A stretch of 38,341 bases of DNA from AC-32 sp045806105 (lineage in GTDB: Bacteria; Actinomycetota; Thermoleophilia; Gaiellales; Gaiellaceae): NCBI GenBank assembly GCA_045806105.1, contig JBJMJY010000118.1, forward strand, positions 1-38,341, in the 5' to 3' direction. This document shows positions 15,139-22,537 of the stretch, in pieces (positions within the stretch are counted from its first letter, which is position 1; each line of letters begins with the position of its first letter). The position numbers and the translations under genes were made by a program. The notes below the pieces were generated by a model, which saw nothing but the letters and a program-made list of their open reading frames with translations, was not told where the DNA came from and ran no database searches.

Positions 15139-15363
15139 GTGCGCTCACTCACCGTCCACGTAAACCGGTCCGAGCTCGTCGACGACCTCGTCGGCGCGCT
15201 GCGCAAGAGCGGCTGCTACGCACGCCGCACCGGCCCGTGGTCCTGCGCGGTCGAGCATGTGGACGCGTTGGACGAGACGGAGGCGCGAGTCGAGGTGATG
15301 TTCTTCCTGCGCGCATGGCAGGCACGCCACGCCTGCGCGCAGGCGTCTGTCGCGCCGGCCTAA
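15139..15363 (+). CDS. Small protein next to a NarL-type regulator, paralogue of the one at 17023
   Basis: A 74-aa soluble protein starting (GTG) VRSLTVHVNRSELVDD. It resembles the small protein at 17023: both have Val-His-Val, then Ser-x-Leu-Val, a Cys about 18 residues later followed by Ala and Arg, an acidic Glu-Ala segment, and an Arg-His near the end (FLRAWQARHA here). Its 3' end overlaps the convergent regulator gene at 15360 by 4 nt. No Shine-Dalgarno is visible; GATAAT 8 nt upstream of the start suggests a leaderless message. The family and function are unknown to me. Confidence 0.65.
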   Translation: MRSLTVHVNRSELVDDLVGALRKSGCYARRTGPWSCAVEHVDALDETEARVEVMFFLRAWQARHACAQASVAPA

Positions 15364-16022
15364 GAGCGCTGCAGCAGCGAGGCGGAGTCGGTCTCGGCCG
15401 AGGTAGTCAGCAGCCCGTGGCTGTACGCCCAGTGGACCGCCTCGGTCCGGCTGGCCACGTTGAGCTTGCGGTAGATGTTGGTCAGATGGAACTTGACCGT
15501 CTGCTCGGCGAGCCAGAGCAGCTTCGCAATCTCCTTGTTCGACCGGCCCTCGCCCAGCGCGCTCAGGATCTCGAGCTCGCGGTCGGTGAGGCCGGCGGCC
15601 CGCACGGCCGGGACCTGCTCGACCTCCGGGCGTCCGATCGGCTCGCGGACCGTCGCCTCGACAGCCGCGAGCAGCGCGTCGGGCAGCTCCTGCGGGTCGA
15701 CGCTCTTCGAGATGAACGCGCTCGCCCCGCCCGCAAGTGCCTCGTCCGCGATCGCGTCGGCGTCGACGCCGGAGAGCACGACGACCTTCACCGCCGGCTT
15801 CCGCTCCCGTATCAGGCGCAGGCAGGTGAGGCCGTCCATCCCGGGCATGCGCAGGTCCAGGAGGACGAGGTCCGGCGACGCCCGTTCGACGAGGGGGAGC
15901 ACCTGGCTGCCGGACTCAGCGACCCCGACGATCTGGAACTCAGGTCGCTCCGCGAGCGCGATGCGGACTGCCTCCACCATCAGGCCATGATCGTCCGCCA
16001 CCACCACTCTGAGCCGCCGCAT
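15360..16022 (-). CDS. NarL/FixJ-type response regulator
   Basis: A 220-aa two-component response regulator. The receiver domain (residues 1-120) has the acidic pair in VVVADDHGLM, the phosphoacceptor Asp in LVLLDLRMPGMDG, a Ser/Thr-type switch at VVVLSG and the Lys in SAFISKSV. The C-terminal LuxR-type helix-turn-helix reads GLTDRELEILSALGEGRSNK, then AEQTVKFHLTNIYRKL. The start is ATG 16022, with AAAGGA 6 nt upstream; a longer frame to 16088 has no such site. It is divergent from a close paralogue at 16287 across 264 nt. No cognate histidine kinase lies beside it, so the activating signal is unknown. Confidence 0.92.
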   Translation of the reverse strand: MRRLRVVVADDHGLMVEAVRIALAERPEFQIVGVAESGSQVLPLVERASPDLVLLDLRMPGMDGLTCLRLIRERKPAVKVVVLSGVDADAIADEALAGGASAFISKSVDPQELPDALLAAVEATVREPIGRPEVEQVPAVRAAGLTDRELEILSALGEGRSNKEIAKLLWLAEQTVKFHLTNIYRKLNVASRTEAVHWAYSHGLLTTSAETDSASLLQRS

Positions 16023-16286
16023 TGGATCCTTTCGAAAACCGCAGGTACGTATCAGATGCTTGATGTACTTCAATCCTTGCGATATCACCTAAAGGAGGGA
16101 TCTTGTCTGCGCCGGCTCGGCTCGTCCGATTCCAGCTTTCGCCGGGCTCACAGCGAGACCTTCCGCCGGACTCGGCCACCGAAAGGTCTAGTTGGCGCTC
16201 CGGGCTCTTGTGCTGCGGCCCTCGAGTTCATACGGTGCTGTGCGGGGAGGGCTACGAGCCCTTGAAAATCGAGGGGAGTTGCGGCC

Positions 16287-16925
16287 ATGCGGCGCCTGAA
16301 GGTCCTGGCGGTTGACGACCACCGCCTGATGCTCGACGCGATCCGGGCGATGTTCGCCCGCGAGGACGACATCTCGGTCGTGGCCGAAGCCGACGCGGGC
16401 GACAAGGTCCTCCCGCTCGTCGGCCAGACCGGCCCGGACGTCGTGCTGCTGGATGTGAGGATGCCCGGGATGGACGGCCTGGCCGTCCTCGAGCAGTTGC
16501 GCGAGCGCTACCCGAGCGTCGCAGTCGTGATGCTCTCCGGCATCGACGACCCCGCCCTCGTGCGCGCCGCCCTCGAGCGCGGCGCAGCCGCGTTCGTGCT
16601 CAAGCACGTGGAGCCGCGCGACCTTGCAGCCGCGGTGCGGCAGGTCGTCGGCGGCGCGATCTTCCGCCCGCTGGACTTGCTTCCCTCGCGCGCCGACTCG
16701 ACGGACGACGCCGGCCTGAGCAAGCGCGAGCTCTCGATCCTCGAGGCCCTACAGTCCGGCGCCTCGAATGCCATGATCGCGAAGGATCTGTTCCTCGCCG
16801 AGCAGACCGTCAAGTTCCACCTGACGAACATCTACCGCAAGCTCGGCGTCTCGAGCCGCACCGAGGCGGTCCGACACGCCTACGAGCGCGGCATCCTCGA
16901 ACGTCCGCTCTCGTACGTCGCTTAG
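16287..16925 (+). CDS. NarL/FixJ-type response regulator, paralogue of 15360
   Basis: A 212-aa response regulator. The receiver domain starts MRRLKVLAVDDHRLMLD, with phosphoacceptor Asp in VVLLDVRMPGMDG and the conserved Lys in AAFVLKHVEP. The LuxR-type DNA-binding domain includes GLSKRELSILEALQSGASN and AEQTVKFHLTNIYRKLGV, the latter matching the divergent regulator almost residue for residue, so the two probably arose by duplication and may bind related sites. A ribosome site GAGGGGA lies upstream of the ATG. It is followed after 97 nt by a small protein gene on the same strand. No kinase is adjacent. Confidence 0.92.
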   Translation: MRRLKVLAVDDHRLMLDAIRAMFAREDDISVVAEADAGDKVLPLVGQTGPDVVLLDVRMPGMDGLAVLEQLRERYPSVAVVMLSGIDDPALVRAALERGAAAFVLKHVEPRDLAAAVRQVVGGAIFRPLDLLPSRADSTDDAGLSKRELSILEALQSGASNAMIAKDLFLAEQTVKFHLTNIYRKLGVSSRTEAVRHAYERGILERPLSYVA

Positions 16926-17022
16926 ACCCTCGGCTCGGGCCGTCCCCACGTTCGGGTGGCTCGCCGCCAGCGCGCATGCGAGAAGGTCAAATCGGCGACA
17001 GCGACGGCGATCGGGAGGGGTC

Positions 17023-17259
17023 TTGCGCGTACACGTCGGGGATTCGAAGCTCGTCATCCTTCTGCTCGAGTACTTCGAGCAGCAGACGGACTGTGTCGCG
17101 GTGCGGATCAGCGACTCGGAGATCGAGGTCTCGCTCCTCCAGTCGCTCCGAAGCGACGCGCACGAGGCGGCCGTCCTCGATCTCGTCAGCGCCTTCCGCC
17201 TGCGGCACCCCGAGGCGGGCGATCTCCGCACCTCCCCGAACGGCGCCTACCCCTCGTAG
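17023..17259 (+). CDS. Small protein downstream of a NarL-type regulator, paralogue of the one at 15139
   Basis: A 78-aa soluble protein that starts with TTG, chosen because a strong GGGAGGGG ribosome site sits 3 nt upstream. It reads RVHVGDSKLVILLLEYFEQQ, then DCVAVRISDSEIEV and AFRLRHPEA, sharing the Val-His-Val / Ser-x-Leu-Val / Cys-x-Ala-x-Arg / Arg-His pattern with the small protein at 15139. The tail is Gly/Pro-rich and probably disordered. It overlaps the convergent DUF1326 gene by 13 nt. A role linked to the regulators is suggested only by the repeated pairing; no family is recognised. Confidence 0.65.
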   Translation: MRVHVGDSKLVILLLEYFEQQTDCVAVRISDSEIEVSLLQSLRSDAHEAAVLDLVSAFRLRHPEAGDLRTSPNGAYPS

Positions 17260-17855
17260 TCGAAGTCGCTCTCGTAGCCGCAGTTGCCGCGGAACGAGAA
17301 CTCGAGCGCCTCGTCGCGGACCGCGAGCGACTCGGCGACGACCTCGCGGCCGGTGCGCTCGTGGCCGGGAATGACGCACGTGACCGTCTCTCCGCTCTCG
17401 ACCGGGTGCGCGACCCGCACCTCGACGTGGCTTCCGGCACGGAACCAGCTCCGGCCGGGGACGTGCTCGATCTCGATGGCCGCAGGCCGCACCGCGAGCT
17501 GGTGGCTCCGCTTCCAGGCCCACGGGAAGTGGTCGACTTGCGAGCCGGGCAGGCGGCCGGTGAAGATCGCCTCCAGCGCCGCACGCTGCACGTCGTCGGC
17601 GCGCTCGTCGAGGTACAGGACGAAGCTCCAGGGAGAGCCCTCCTCGTCGTCGCTGTAGCGGCACGCGAGCACGACGCCGAGCCCGTCGAGCCGTGCCCCG
17701 TCGGCCTCGCCCTCGAGGATCCGCCACGAGAGGGCTCCCAGACAGATCCCGTAGGTCGAGCGGCCGCCCATCACGCCGTCGATGCGGCGGCAGGGGCAGA
17801 TGGCTTCGCAGTTGCACGACTCGAGGTACGAGCCGGCGACACGCCAGGCGCTCAC
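17247..17855 (-). CDS. DUF1326 family protein
   Basis: A 202-aa cytosolic protein of the DUF1326 family. It begins with the family signature SAWRVAGSYLESCNCEAICP, where the closely spaced cysteines (C-N-C, then C-P-C) look like a metal site, followed by GVVLACRYSDDEEG and a beta-rich core ending RGNCGYESDFDYEG. The start is GTG 17855, overlapping the stop of the DUF2182 gene by 4 nt (GTGA), a coupling seen in many genomes where DUF1326 and DUF2182 are neighbours. The function is unknown; metal handling is a guess from the cysteines. Confidence 0.88.
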   Translation of the reverse strand: MSAWRVAGSYLESCNCEAICPCRRIDGVMGGRSTYGICLGALSWRILEGEADGARLDGLGVVLACRYSDDEEGSPWSFVLYLDERADDVQRAALEAIFTGRLPGSQVDHFPWAWKRSHQLAVRPAAIEIEHVPGRSWFRAGSHVEVRVAHPVESGETVTCVIPGHERTGREVVAESLAVRDEALEFSFRGNCGYESDFDYEG

Positions 17856-18574
17856 GGGCCCATCCGCATCGGTGTGGGCTGCGTCAGCTCCGGCACACGC
17901 GCAGGCGTCAGCGCTACGACGAGGCCGAGGGCGACCAGCGCGACGGCGAGCAGTCTCGTCAGCGCGAGCCCGCGCGGCAGCGCTTTCTCCGCGAAGATCG
18001 CCACTGCGACGAGGGCGGTCCAGAAGAGGCTCATCACGCCCAGCGCGAATAGCGCCAGCATCAATCCCCAGCAGCAGCCGATGCAGACGACGCCGTGCTC
18101 GGCGCCCATCCGCAGCGCGCCGAGCCGGCCCCTCCGCCAGCCGTGCAGGACGTGCTGCAACGGCCCGCGGCAGCGACGTAGGCACGCCTCCTTCAGAGGC
18201 GTGAGCTCGTAGAGGCCGGCCGTCGCGATCGCCGCGCCCGCGACGAGCGGCCCCTCGCGGTCCCATGCGAGCCAGCCGAAGCCCGCGCCGGCGACGAGCC
18301 GGAACGCACCGTAGGCCGCGACGCCGTAGCCCGTCCAGGCGAGCAGGTAGCCCGCGACGAAGGCCCCGGTCCGGGGCCTGCGCGCCGCGCGCGTGTAGCA
18401 GAGCACCATCGGGGCCGTCGAGGGAAGCATCATGGCGGCCGTCATCGTGACCCAGATCCCAAGGAACCAGCCGAGCCCGCCGAGGTCGGTGCCGGGGCCG
18501 GCATCCATGCCGCGCATCCGCTGGACCGCGACCACCCACGCGACGAGCGCGGCGCCTACCAGCGCCACGGCCAC
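17852..18574 (-). CDS. DUF2182 family integral membrane protein
   Basis: A 240-aa membrane protein of the DUF2182 family (described as predicted metal-binding integral membrane proteins). Visible features are GWFLGIWVTMTAAMMLPSTA, the conserved Trp and Met-rich helix, AGYLLAWTGYGVAAYG, a Cys/Arg loop LKEACLRRCRGPL and HGVVCIGCCWGLMLALFALG, whose Cys residues and His are likely metal ligands. I start at GTG 18574 because it is the first start codon past the VOC stop and gives a hydrophobic first helix; an earlier ATG at 18721 would overlap the VOC gene by 130 nt and read as noise. It is coupled to DUF1326 downstream. Confidence 0.85.
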   Translation of the reverse strand: MAVALVGAALVAWVVAVQRMRGMDAGPGTDLGGLGWFLGIWVTMTAAMMLPSTAPMVLCYTRAARRPRTGAFVAGYLLAWTGYGVAAYGAFRLVAGAGFGWLAWDREGPLVAGAAIATAGLYELTPLKEACLRRCRGPLQHVLHGWRRGRLGALRMGAEHGVVCIGCCWGLMLALFALGVMSLFWTALVAVAIFAEKALPRGLALTRLLAVALVALGLVVALTPARVPELTQPTPMRMGP

Positions 18575-18590
18575 ACGTAGGGGCCGGACG

Positions 18591-18953
18591 CTAGCCGTGG
18601 TGGACAGCCTCGATGTTGTTGCCGTCCGGGTCGAGTACGTAGGCGGCGTAGTAGCCGGGGTTGTACTCGCGCAAGCCGGGCGCGCCGTTGTCCGTCCCGC
18701 CCCCCGCGAGCGCGGCCGCATAGAACGCCTCGACGGCGCCGGTGTCCGCGGCCGGGAACGCGACGTGCACGCCTCCCGCGGCTGCCGGGTCGCCCGCTCG
18801 GATCCAGAACCACGGCCGGTTGTCGCGCGCGAAACCGCCGACCCGGCCCTCGAACTCCATCACGAGCTCGAACCCGAGCGGCGCGAGCGCCGCGACATAG
18901 AAATCCTTGCTGCGCGGGTAGTCGCGGACCTGGACGCTGACGTGGTCGATCAC
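18591..18953 (-). CDS. VOC (glyoxalase/bleomycin resistance) superfamily protein
   Basis: A 120-aa single vicinal-oxygen-chelate module pair starting MIDHVSVQVRDYPRSKDFYV, with FEGRVGGFARDNRPWFWIR in the middle and GGVHVAFPAADTGAVEAFY, ending GYYAAYVLDPDGNNIEAVHH. His4, the His in GGVHVAF and the Glu in NNIEAV match the usual metal-ligand positions. Members act as isomerases, dioxygenases or drug-binding proteins, so the reaction cannot be named. It is the first gene of a three-gene minus-strand operon with DUF2182 and DUF1326, and its second half closely resembles the two-domain VOC protein at 22537. Confidence 0.92.
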   Translation of the reverse strand: MIDHVSVQVRDYPRSKDFYVAALAPLGFELVMEFEGRVGGFARDNRPWFWIRAGDPAAAGGVHVAFPAADTGAVEAFYAAALAGGGTDNGAPGLREYNPGYYAAYVLDPDGNNIEAVHHG

Positions 18954-19068
18954 GGGTGCAGCTTAGAGCCGCTGGAAGGTCCCGCGCCCGCTCCTCGCCA
19001 TGTGGCCACGGAGGCCGTGGGCACCCGTGATCTGCTTCGTGCTGTCTCGTAGGCCCTGATCGGCGCCG

Positions 19069-19300
19069 CGGTCACCGGCGAGCGCAAGTGGCAATGCGAG
19101 CTGGTGGGAATGGCACTTCCTGATCGTGCCGGCGCACCTGATCATCGGCTTCGCCGCGCAGCGGCGAATGCCGCGAGGAGCGGTTCCGCGACCTCTACCT
19201 CTCCTCGACGCGCGAGTGGCCCCAGGAGGTCAGCGTTCTCTTCAGCGACCTCGTGGGGGGCCTGCGGGTGAAGGCGAAGGACGCGGCGGTCGACGCCTAG
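19069..19300 (+). pseudogene. Decayed fragment resembling the membrane-to-catalytic junction of a class III adenylate cyclase
   Basis: Two plus-strand reading segments in different frames join into a plausible protein piece. The first reads ASWWEWHFLIVPAHLIIGFA (from about 19099), a Trp-rich membrane helix. After a +1 shift the second reads ERFRDLYLSSTREWPQEVSV, then LFSDLVGG, and stops at 19298-19300. EVSVLFSDLVG is the start of a class III nucleotide cyclase domain; the rest is missing. This reading rests on motif memory alone. The segment is antisense to the last third of the cupin frame. Confidence 0.4.
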
Positions 19301-19825
19301 GTCCTCCACGCCCTCCCCTGTTAGCTCAGCTCCGAAGTGGCAGTAGCCGGGATCCGGCTTGTCGATCCTCCGAGTCGCGCCCTGCTGCACGAACTGCACC
19401 GCGATCGTCTCGGCGTCGACCGCGCCGTTGTTGCGAAGCATGTGGACGTCGCGCCCGCCCTCATCCACGAACGCCTGCCCCTTCGTATAGACGTGTGGGG
19501 TGCACGTCCGGTCGTCCCCGCGGTAGTTGGTGATCTCGCCGGCCACGACAAAGATCAGGCTGGGCCCCGGGTGGGAGTGCCAACCGCTCGTCCCGCCCGG
19601 CGAGAACTTGTTGTCGACGACGTAGAAGTCCGAGATTCCATGAGTCCGCAGCCGGGCGCGCCAGAGATTGGCAGGCTCCGCCTGCGCGTGCAGGTCGAGC
19701 GAGTCGAGCGACGACTTCGCGTAGGTAGTGGTCATCACGCCCGACTGGGGCGTCGCGAGTACGGTCCCGGCGTAGACACCGACGGCGCCGGCGACGACCA
19801 GCAGACCCCACAGGGCTTTCTTCAT
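19142..19825 (-). CDS. Secreted cupin-domain protein with an extended C-terminus
   Basis: A 227-aa exported protein. Residues 1-25 are a signal peptide (MKKALWGLLVVAGAVGVYAG). A single cupin follows: motif 1 is GWHSHPGPSLIFVVAGE with the two metal-binding histidines, motif 2 is GQAFVDEGGRDVHMLRNNG. The domain seems complete by PDPGYCHF (about residue 170); the final ~55 residues (GEGVEDLGVDRRV onward) are Arg/Glu/Leu-rich and antisense to a decayed cyclase-like fragment, so they look like read-through after loss of the original stop. A strong GAGGAGGAG site precedes the ATG. Catalytic function and substrate are unknown. Confidence 0.85.
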   Translation of the reverse strand: MKKALWGLLVVAGAVGVYAGTVLATPQSGVMTTTYAKSSLDSLDLHAQAEPANLWRARLRTHGISDFYVVDNKFSPGGTSGWHSHPGPSLIFVVAGEITNYRGDDRTCTPHVYTKGQAFVDEGGRDVHMLRNNGAVDAETIAVQFVQQGATRRIDKPDPGYCHFGAELTGEGVEDLGVDRRVLRLHPQAPHEVAEENADLLGPLARRGEVEVAEPLLAAFAAARRSR

Positions 19826-19907
19826 GACTCCTCCTCTTCGTTGAAGAACCTCACAGTCGAGAACCTAGGAAGGACGGCCTAGAGCAAGGCAAAATGCGCA
19901 CAAGAAC

Positions 19908-20807
19908 ATGGCTAGCCCGACGGAGCTGAGGGTTTTCTTCGCAGGTCGTGTCGCAGTCGAGGCCGACGGTCAGGTGATCGACGGGGCGCGCTTCCCTGGA
20001 CGTCAGGGCCGGCTGCTCTTCGCGTACCTGGTTGCCGAGCAGGGGAGACCCGTGCTTCGGGACGAGCTTGCGGACGCAATCTGGGAGGACGCGCCGCCTG
20101 CGACCTGGGAGAAGGCGCTCACGGTGCTGGCGAGCAAGCTGCGCACCCTGCTCACGATCAACGGCCTCGACGGCGCGAGCGCGCTCACAGGCGCGTCGGG
20201 TTGCTACCGCCTCGACCTGCCGGACGGAGCCTGGGTCGACATCGTCGCTGCTGAGACGCAGGCGGCTGCGGCAGAGAACGCGCTCGCGCACGACGACCTC
20301 GAACAGGCGCGGGCCGCGGCCTCGCTGGCCGCCTCGCTCACCCAACAGGCGTTCTTGCCCGGCGACGCCGGAGCATGGGTGGAGGCGAAGCGCCGCGAGC
20401 TCGCCGACGTCCGCGTCCGAGCCCTACGTGTCCTCGGCGACGCCTGCCTGCGCCTGGGCGACGCCGGCGAGGCGGTGAAGTGGGAGGAGCAGGTGACCGC
20501 GCTCGAGCCGTTCCGCGAGACCGGCTATCGGCGTCTGATGGAAGCGCAGGTCGCAGCGGGGAACCGAGCGGAGGCCCTGAGGGTCTACGAGCGGTGCCGG
20601 CGGCTGCTCGCAGACGAGCTTGGCGCGTACCCGTCGCCCGAGACCGAGGCGCTCTACCGCGATCTGCTCCAAGCGCCGCCCCACCCGATGCGCGGCGGTC
20701 GGCGCCCGCAGGAGGCACGGGCAAGGGCTTACGCGGCGGGCGGCGTGCTGCCGTCCTCGTGGCCGCCGTCCTTGTGGCCGCGATGGCCGCGGCTGTGCTC
20801 GCCCTGA
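19908..20807 (+). CDS. SARP/BTAD-type transcriptional regulator, N-terminal part of a frameshifted gene
   Basis: The first 299 codons read MASPTELRVFFAGRVAVEAD, a winged-helix (OmpR/SARP-type) DNA-binding domain with FPGRQGRLLFAYLVAEQGR and PATWEKALTVLASKLRTLL, followed from about residue 100 by a bacterial transcriptional activation domain of helical repeats (EAVKWEEQVTALEPFRETGY, AGNRAEALRVYERCRRLLAD). From about residue 260 the frame degrades to Arg/Pro-rich noise and stops at 20807, while the next frame (-1) continues with a membrane helix and a beta-propeller. Without a frame change the product would be a soluble SARP-like regulator with a short odd tail. It is divergent from the cupin gene. 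Confidence 0.85.
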   Translation: MASPTELRVFFAGRVAVEADGQVIDGARFPGRQGRLLFAYLVAEQGRPVLRDELADAIWEDAPPATWEKALTVLASKLRTLLTINGLDGASALTGASGCYRLDLPDGAWVDIVAAETQAAAAENALAHDDLEQARAAASLAASLTQQAFLPGDAGAWVEAKRRELADVRVRALRVLGDACLRLGDAGEAVKWEEQVTALEPFRETGYRRLMEAQVAAGNRAEALRVYERCRRLLADELGAYPSPETEALYRDLLQAPPHPMRGGRRPQEARARAYAAGGVLPSSWPPSLWPRWPRLCSP

Positions 20808-21787
20808 GAGGCCACGGCGGCCACGCGCCCCCGCGAGTCGTGCCGAACAGTCTTGTCCGCCTGGATCCACACACCCTGAAGCCGACGCAGGTCGTGCCGG
20901 TGACCGACGCGCCCGATCTGGTCGTCGAGTCAGGCGGCTTCGTGTGGGTCACTAGTCACGTCCTGCGGGACATCGACTCAGGCGCCCTACGGAACGCCGG
21001 CGACCGGACGCTCACGCGCGTCGACCCTTCCACGGGAACAGCCGTGGTCGTGGGAGGAGGGCTCGCGCCTTGCGGGTTGACGGGCGACCCGTCCGGCGAC
21101 CTCTGGGTCGCCAACTGCTACCCGGAAAGCGCCGGGCCGCATGACGATGTCATGCGAATCGACGCGCGGACGCTCGACTTCAAGCAGACGTGGCCGCTCG
21201 CCGGCGGAAGCGGCTTCTACCGTGGCCTGACCTACGGCGGCGGCTCACTCTGGGTCTCCGAGATCTTCGGCGGCGACGTGCCGAACGAGAGCACAGTGAC
21301 GCAACTGGATCCGGACACAGGAACGAAGCGCACGATCGACGTCGTGCCGACTGCGTCGGGGCTCGCCTGGTCTGGGGAGTACGGCGACCTTTGGATCAAC
21401 AACTTCACCAACGGCAGCCTGACACGGCTCCACCCAGCGACCGGCGCCATGAAGACGCTCTACGGCGTCGGCGGGTTCCCCGCGTTCCCGATCGTCGACG
21501 GTGACGTCGTCTGGGTCGCGGACTGGGAAGCACCCCGGGTCGTCCGTCTGCACGCGGTCGGAAGGCCACGCCCGCACACTGTCCCGCTGCCAGTCCGGAA
21601 CTTTGCGGCCGGTGCCTGGAACGTCGCGGCGGGTGCCGGCGCCGTGTGGGCAACCACTCCTCGAGACGGCACCCTCTGGCGAATAGACCCGAACACGAAC
21701 GCCGTGAGACGCATCCGCATGCCGTTCCTGCCGTCGGGCCTCACTGCAGACGACAACGCGGTCTGGGTGACGGTCCGAAAGCGCTAG
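20702..21787 (+). CDS. Membrane-anchored YncE-like beta-propeller, C-terminal part of the same frameshifted gene
   Basis: In the -1 frame relative to the regulator, the sequence encodes a basic stretch (KGLRGGRRAAV), one transmembrane helix (about 20744-20806) and about 320 residues of beta-propeller with repeats of the form SLVRLDPHTLKPTQVV, GDLWVANCYPES, GSLWVSEIFGGDV and DNAVWVTVRKR. Trp-Val/Leu and Asp-Pro-x-Thr pairs recur about every 40-45 residues, as in YncE or streptogramin-lyase-like propellers. The expected full protein is cytosolic SARP domain, helix, extracytoplasmic sensor. An independent start at GTG 20759 is possible but weak. I see no slippery heptamer, so mutation or sequence error is likelier than programmed shifting. 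Confidence 0.75.
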   Translation, partial: APAGGTGKGLRGGRRAAVLVAAVLVAAMAAAVLALRGHGGHAPPRVVPNSLVRLDPHTLKPTQVVPVTDAPDLVVESGGFVWVTSHVLRDIDSGALRNAGDRTLTRVDPSTGTAVVVGGGLAPCGLTGDPSGDLWVANCYPESAGPHDDVMRIDARTLDFKQTWPLAGGSGFYRGLTYGGGSLWVSEIFGGDVPNESTVTQLDPDTGTKRTIDVVPTASGLAWSGEYGDLWINNFTNGSLTRLHPATGAMKTLYGVGGFPAFPIVDGDVVWVADWEAPRVVRLHAVGRPRPHTVPLPVRNFAAGAWNVAAGAGAVWATTPRDGTLWRIDPNTNAVRRIRMPFLPSGLTADDNAVWVTVRKR

Positions 21788-22537
21788 GTCGCCGCCTGAG
21801 CGGTCGTGGAAGACCGCCTCGACGTTGTTGCCGTCGGGGTCGAGCACGTACGCGCCGTAGTAGCCGGCGTGGTACTCGGGGCGCTCGCCGGGCGCGCCGT
21901 TGTCGCGGAAGCCGGCCGCGAGCGCGGCTCGGTGGAACTCGTCGACCGCCGCGCGGTCGGACGCGGGAAAGGCGAGGTGCACGTTCTCGGTCACCGGGTT
22001 CTCGTGCACCAGCGCGAACGAGCGGCCGCCGCTCGTGACGTGGAAGCGGTTCGCGGCGCCGTCGTGCACGCGCAGGCCGACGGTCGGCGCGACCGTCTCG
22101 TAGAAGAGCCGCGACTCGACGAGGTCGGCGACGCGGATCCAGAGGTGGTCGATGCGGTTGTCGCCGTCTCGCGGCTCGCCCTGGTGCACCGCCTCGACGC
22201 TGTTCCCGTCGGGGTCGCGGACGAAGCCGCCGTAGTAGTTCGGCGAGTACTGCGGGCGCGGCCCGGGAGCGCCGTCGTCCGGGTGGCCGGCGGCCGTCAT
22301 CGCGCGCCACCACCCGTCCACCTCGCCCCGCGAGGAGGCGACGAGCGCGACGTGGAGGTTGCGCGTGGGCGGGCGATCCACGCCGGCGGCCGAGATCGCG
22401 AAGTCGTTCCACTCGTGCAAGCCCTCGCCGCGGTACGGCTCGCCGAACCCGAGCTGTGCGAACGCGAGCTCGTAGAAGCGGAGCGCGGCCTCGAGGTCGG
22501 AGACGCGGATCCCTACGTGGTCGAAGACGTCGAGCAT
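21245..22537 (-). CDS. Two-domain VOC protein with a long antisense C-terminal extension
   Basis: The frame encodes 430 residues. The first ~250 are two VOC modules: MLDVFDHVGIRVSDLEAAL to DPDGNSVEAVHQGEP, then NRIDHLWIRVADLVESRLF to DPDGNNVEAVFHDRSG. Each has the His and Glu ligand positions of the glyoxalase/dioxygenase superfamily. The remaining ~175 residues (from about 21790 down) are compositionally odd, rich in Arg, Asp and Val, and lie wholly antisense to the propeller part of the frameshifted gene. The domain boundary suggests the original stop was lost. The ATG overlaps the LacI-type regulator stop by 1 nt (TAATG), so the two are one operon. Confidence 0.82.
   Translation of the reverse strand: MLDVFDHVGIRVSDLEAALRFYELAFAQLGFGEPYRGEGLHEWNDFAISAAGVDRPPTRNLHVALVASSRGEVDGWWRAMTAAGHPDDGAPGPRPQYSPNYYGGFVRDPDGNSVEAVHQGEPRDGDNRIDHLWIRVADLVESRLFYETVAPTVGLRVHDGAANRFHVTSGGRSFALVHENPVTENVHLAFPASDRAAVDEFHRAALAAGFRDNGAPGERPEYHAGYYGAYVLDPDGNNVEAVFHDRSGGDLALSDRHPDRVVVCSEARRQERHADASHGVRVRVYSPEGAVSRSGCPHGAGTRRDVPGTGRKVPDWQRDSVRAWPSDRVQTDDPGCFPVRDPDDVTVDDRERGEPADAVERLHGAGRWVEPCQAAVGEVVDPKVAVLPRPGEPRRSRHDVDRALRSCVRIQLRHCALVRHVAAEDLGDPE

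Noticed and set aside
16956..18212. Long plus-strand open frame of about 418 codons
   Set aside because: Antisense to the DUF1326 and DUF2182 genes and low in complexity; only the small TTG-started gene at 17023 with a good ribosome site is supported there.
20670..20760. Programmed -1 frameshift joining the regulator and propeller
   Set aside because: No X-XXY-YYZ slippery heptamer is visible in the zero frame and no obvious stimulatory structure; mutation or sequence error is simpler.
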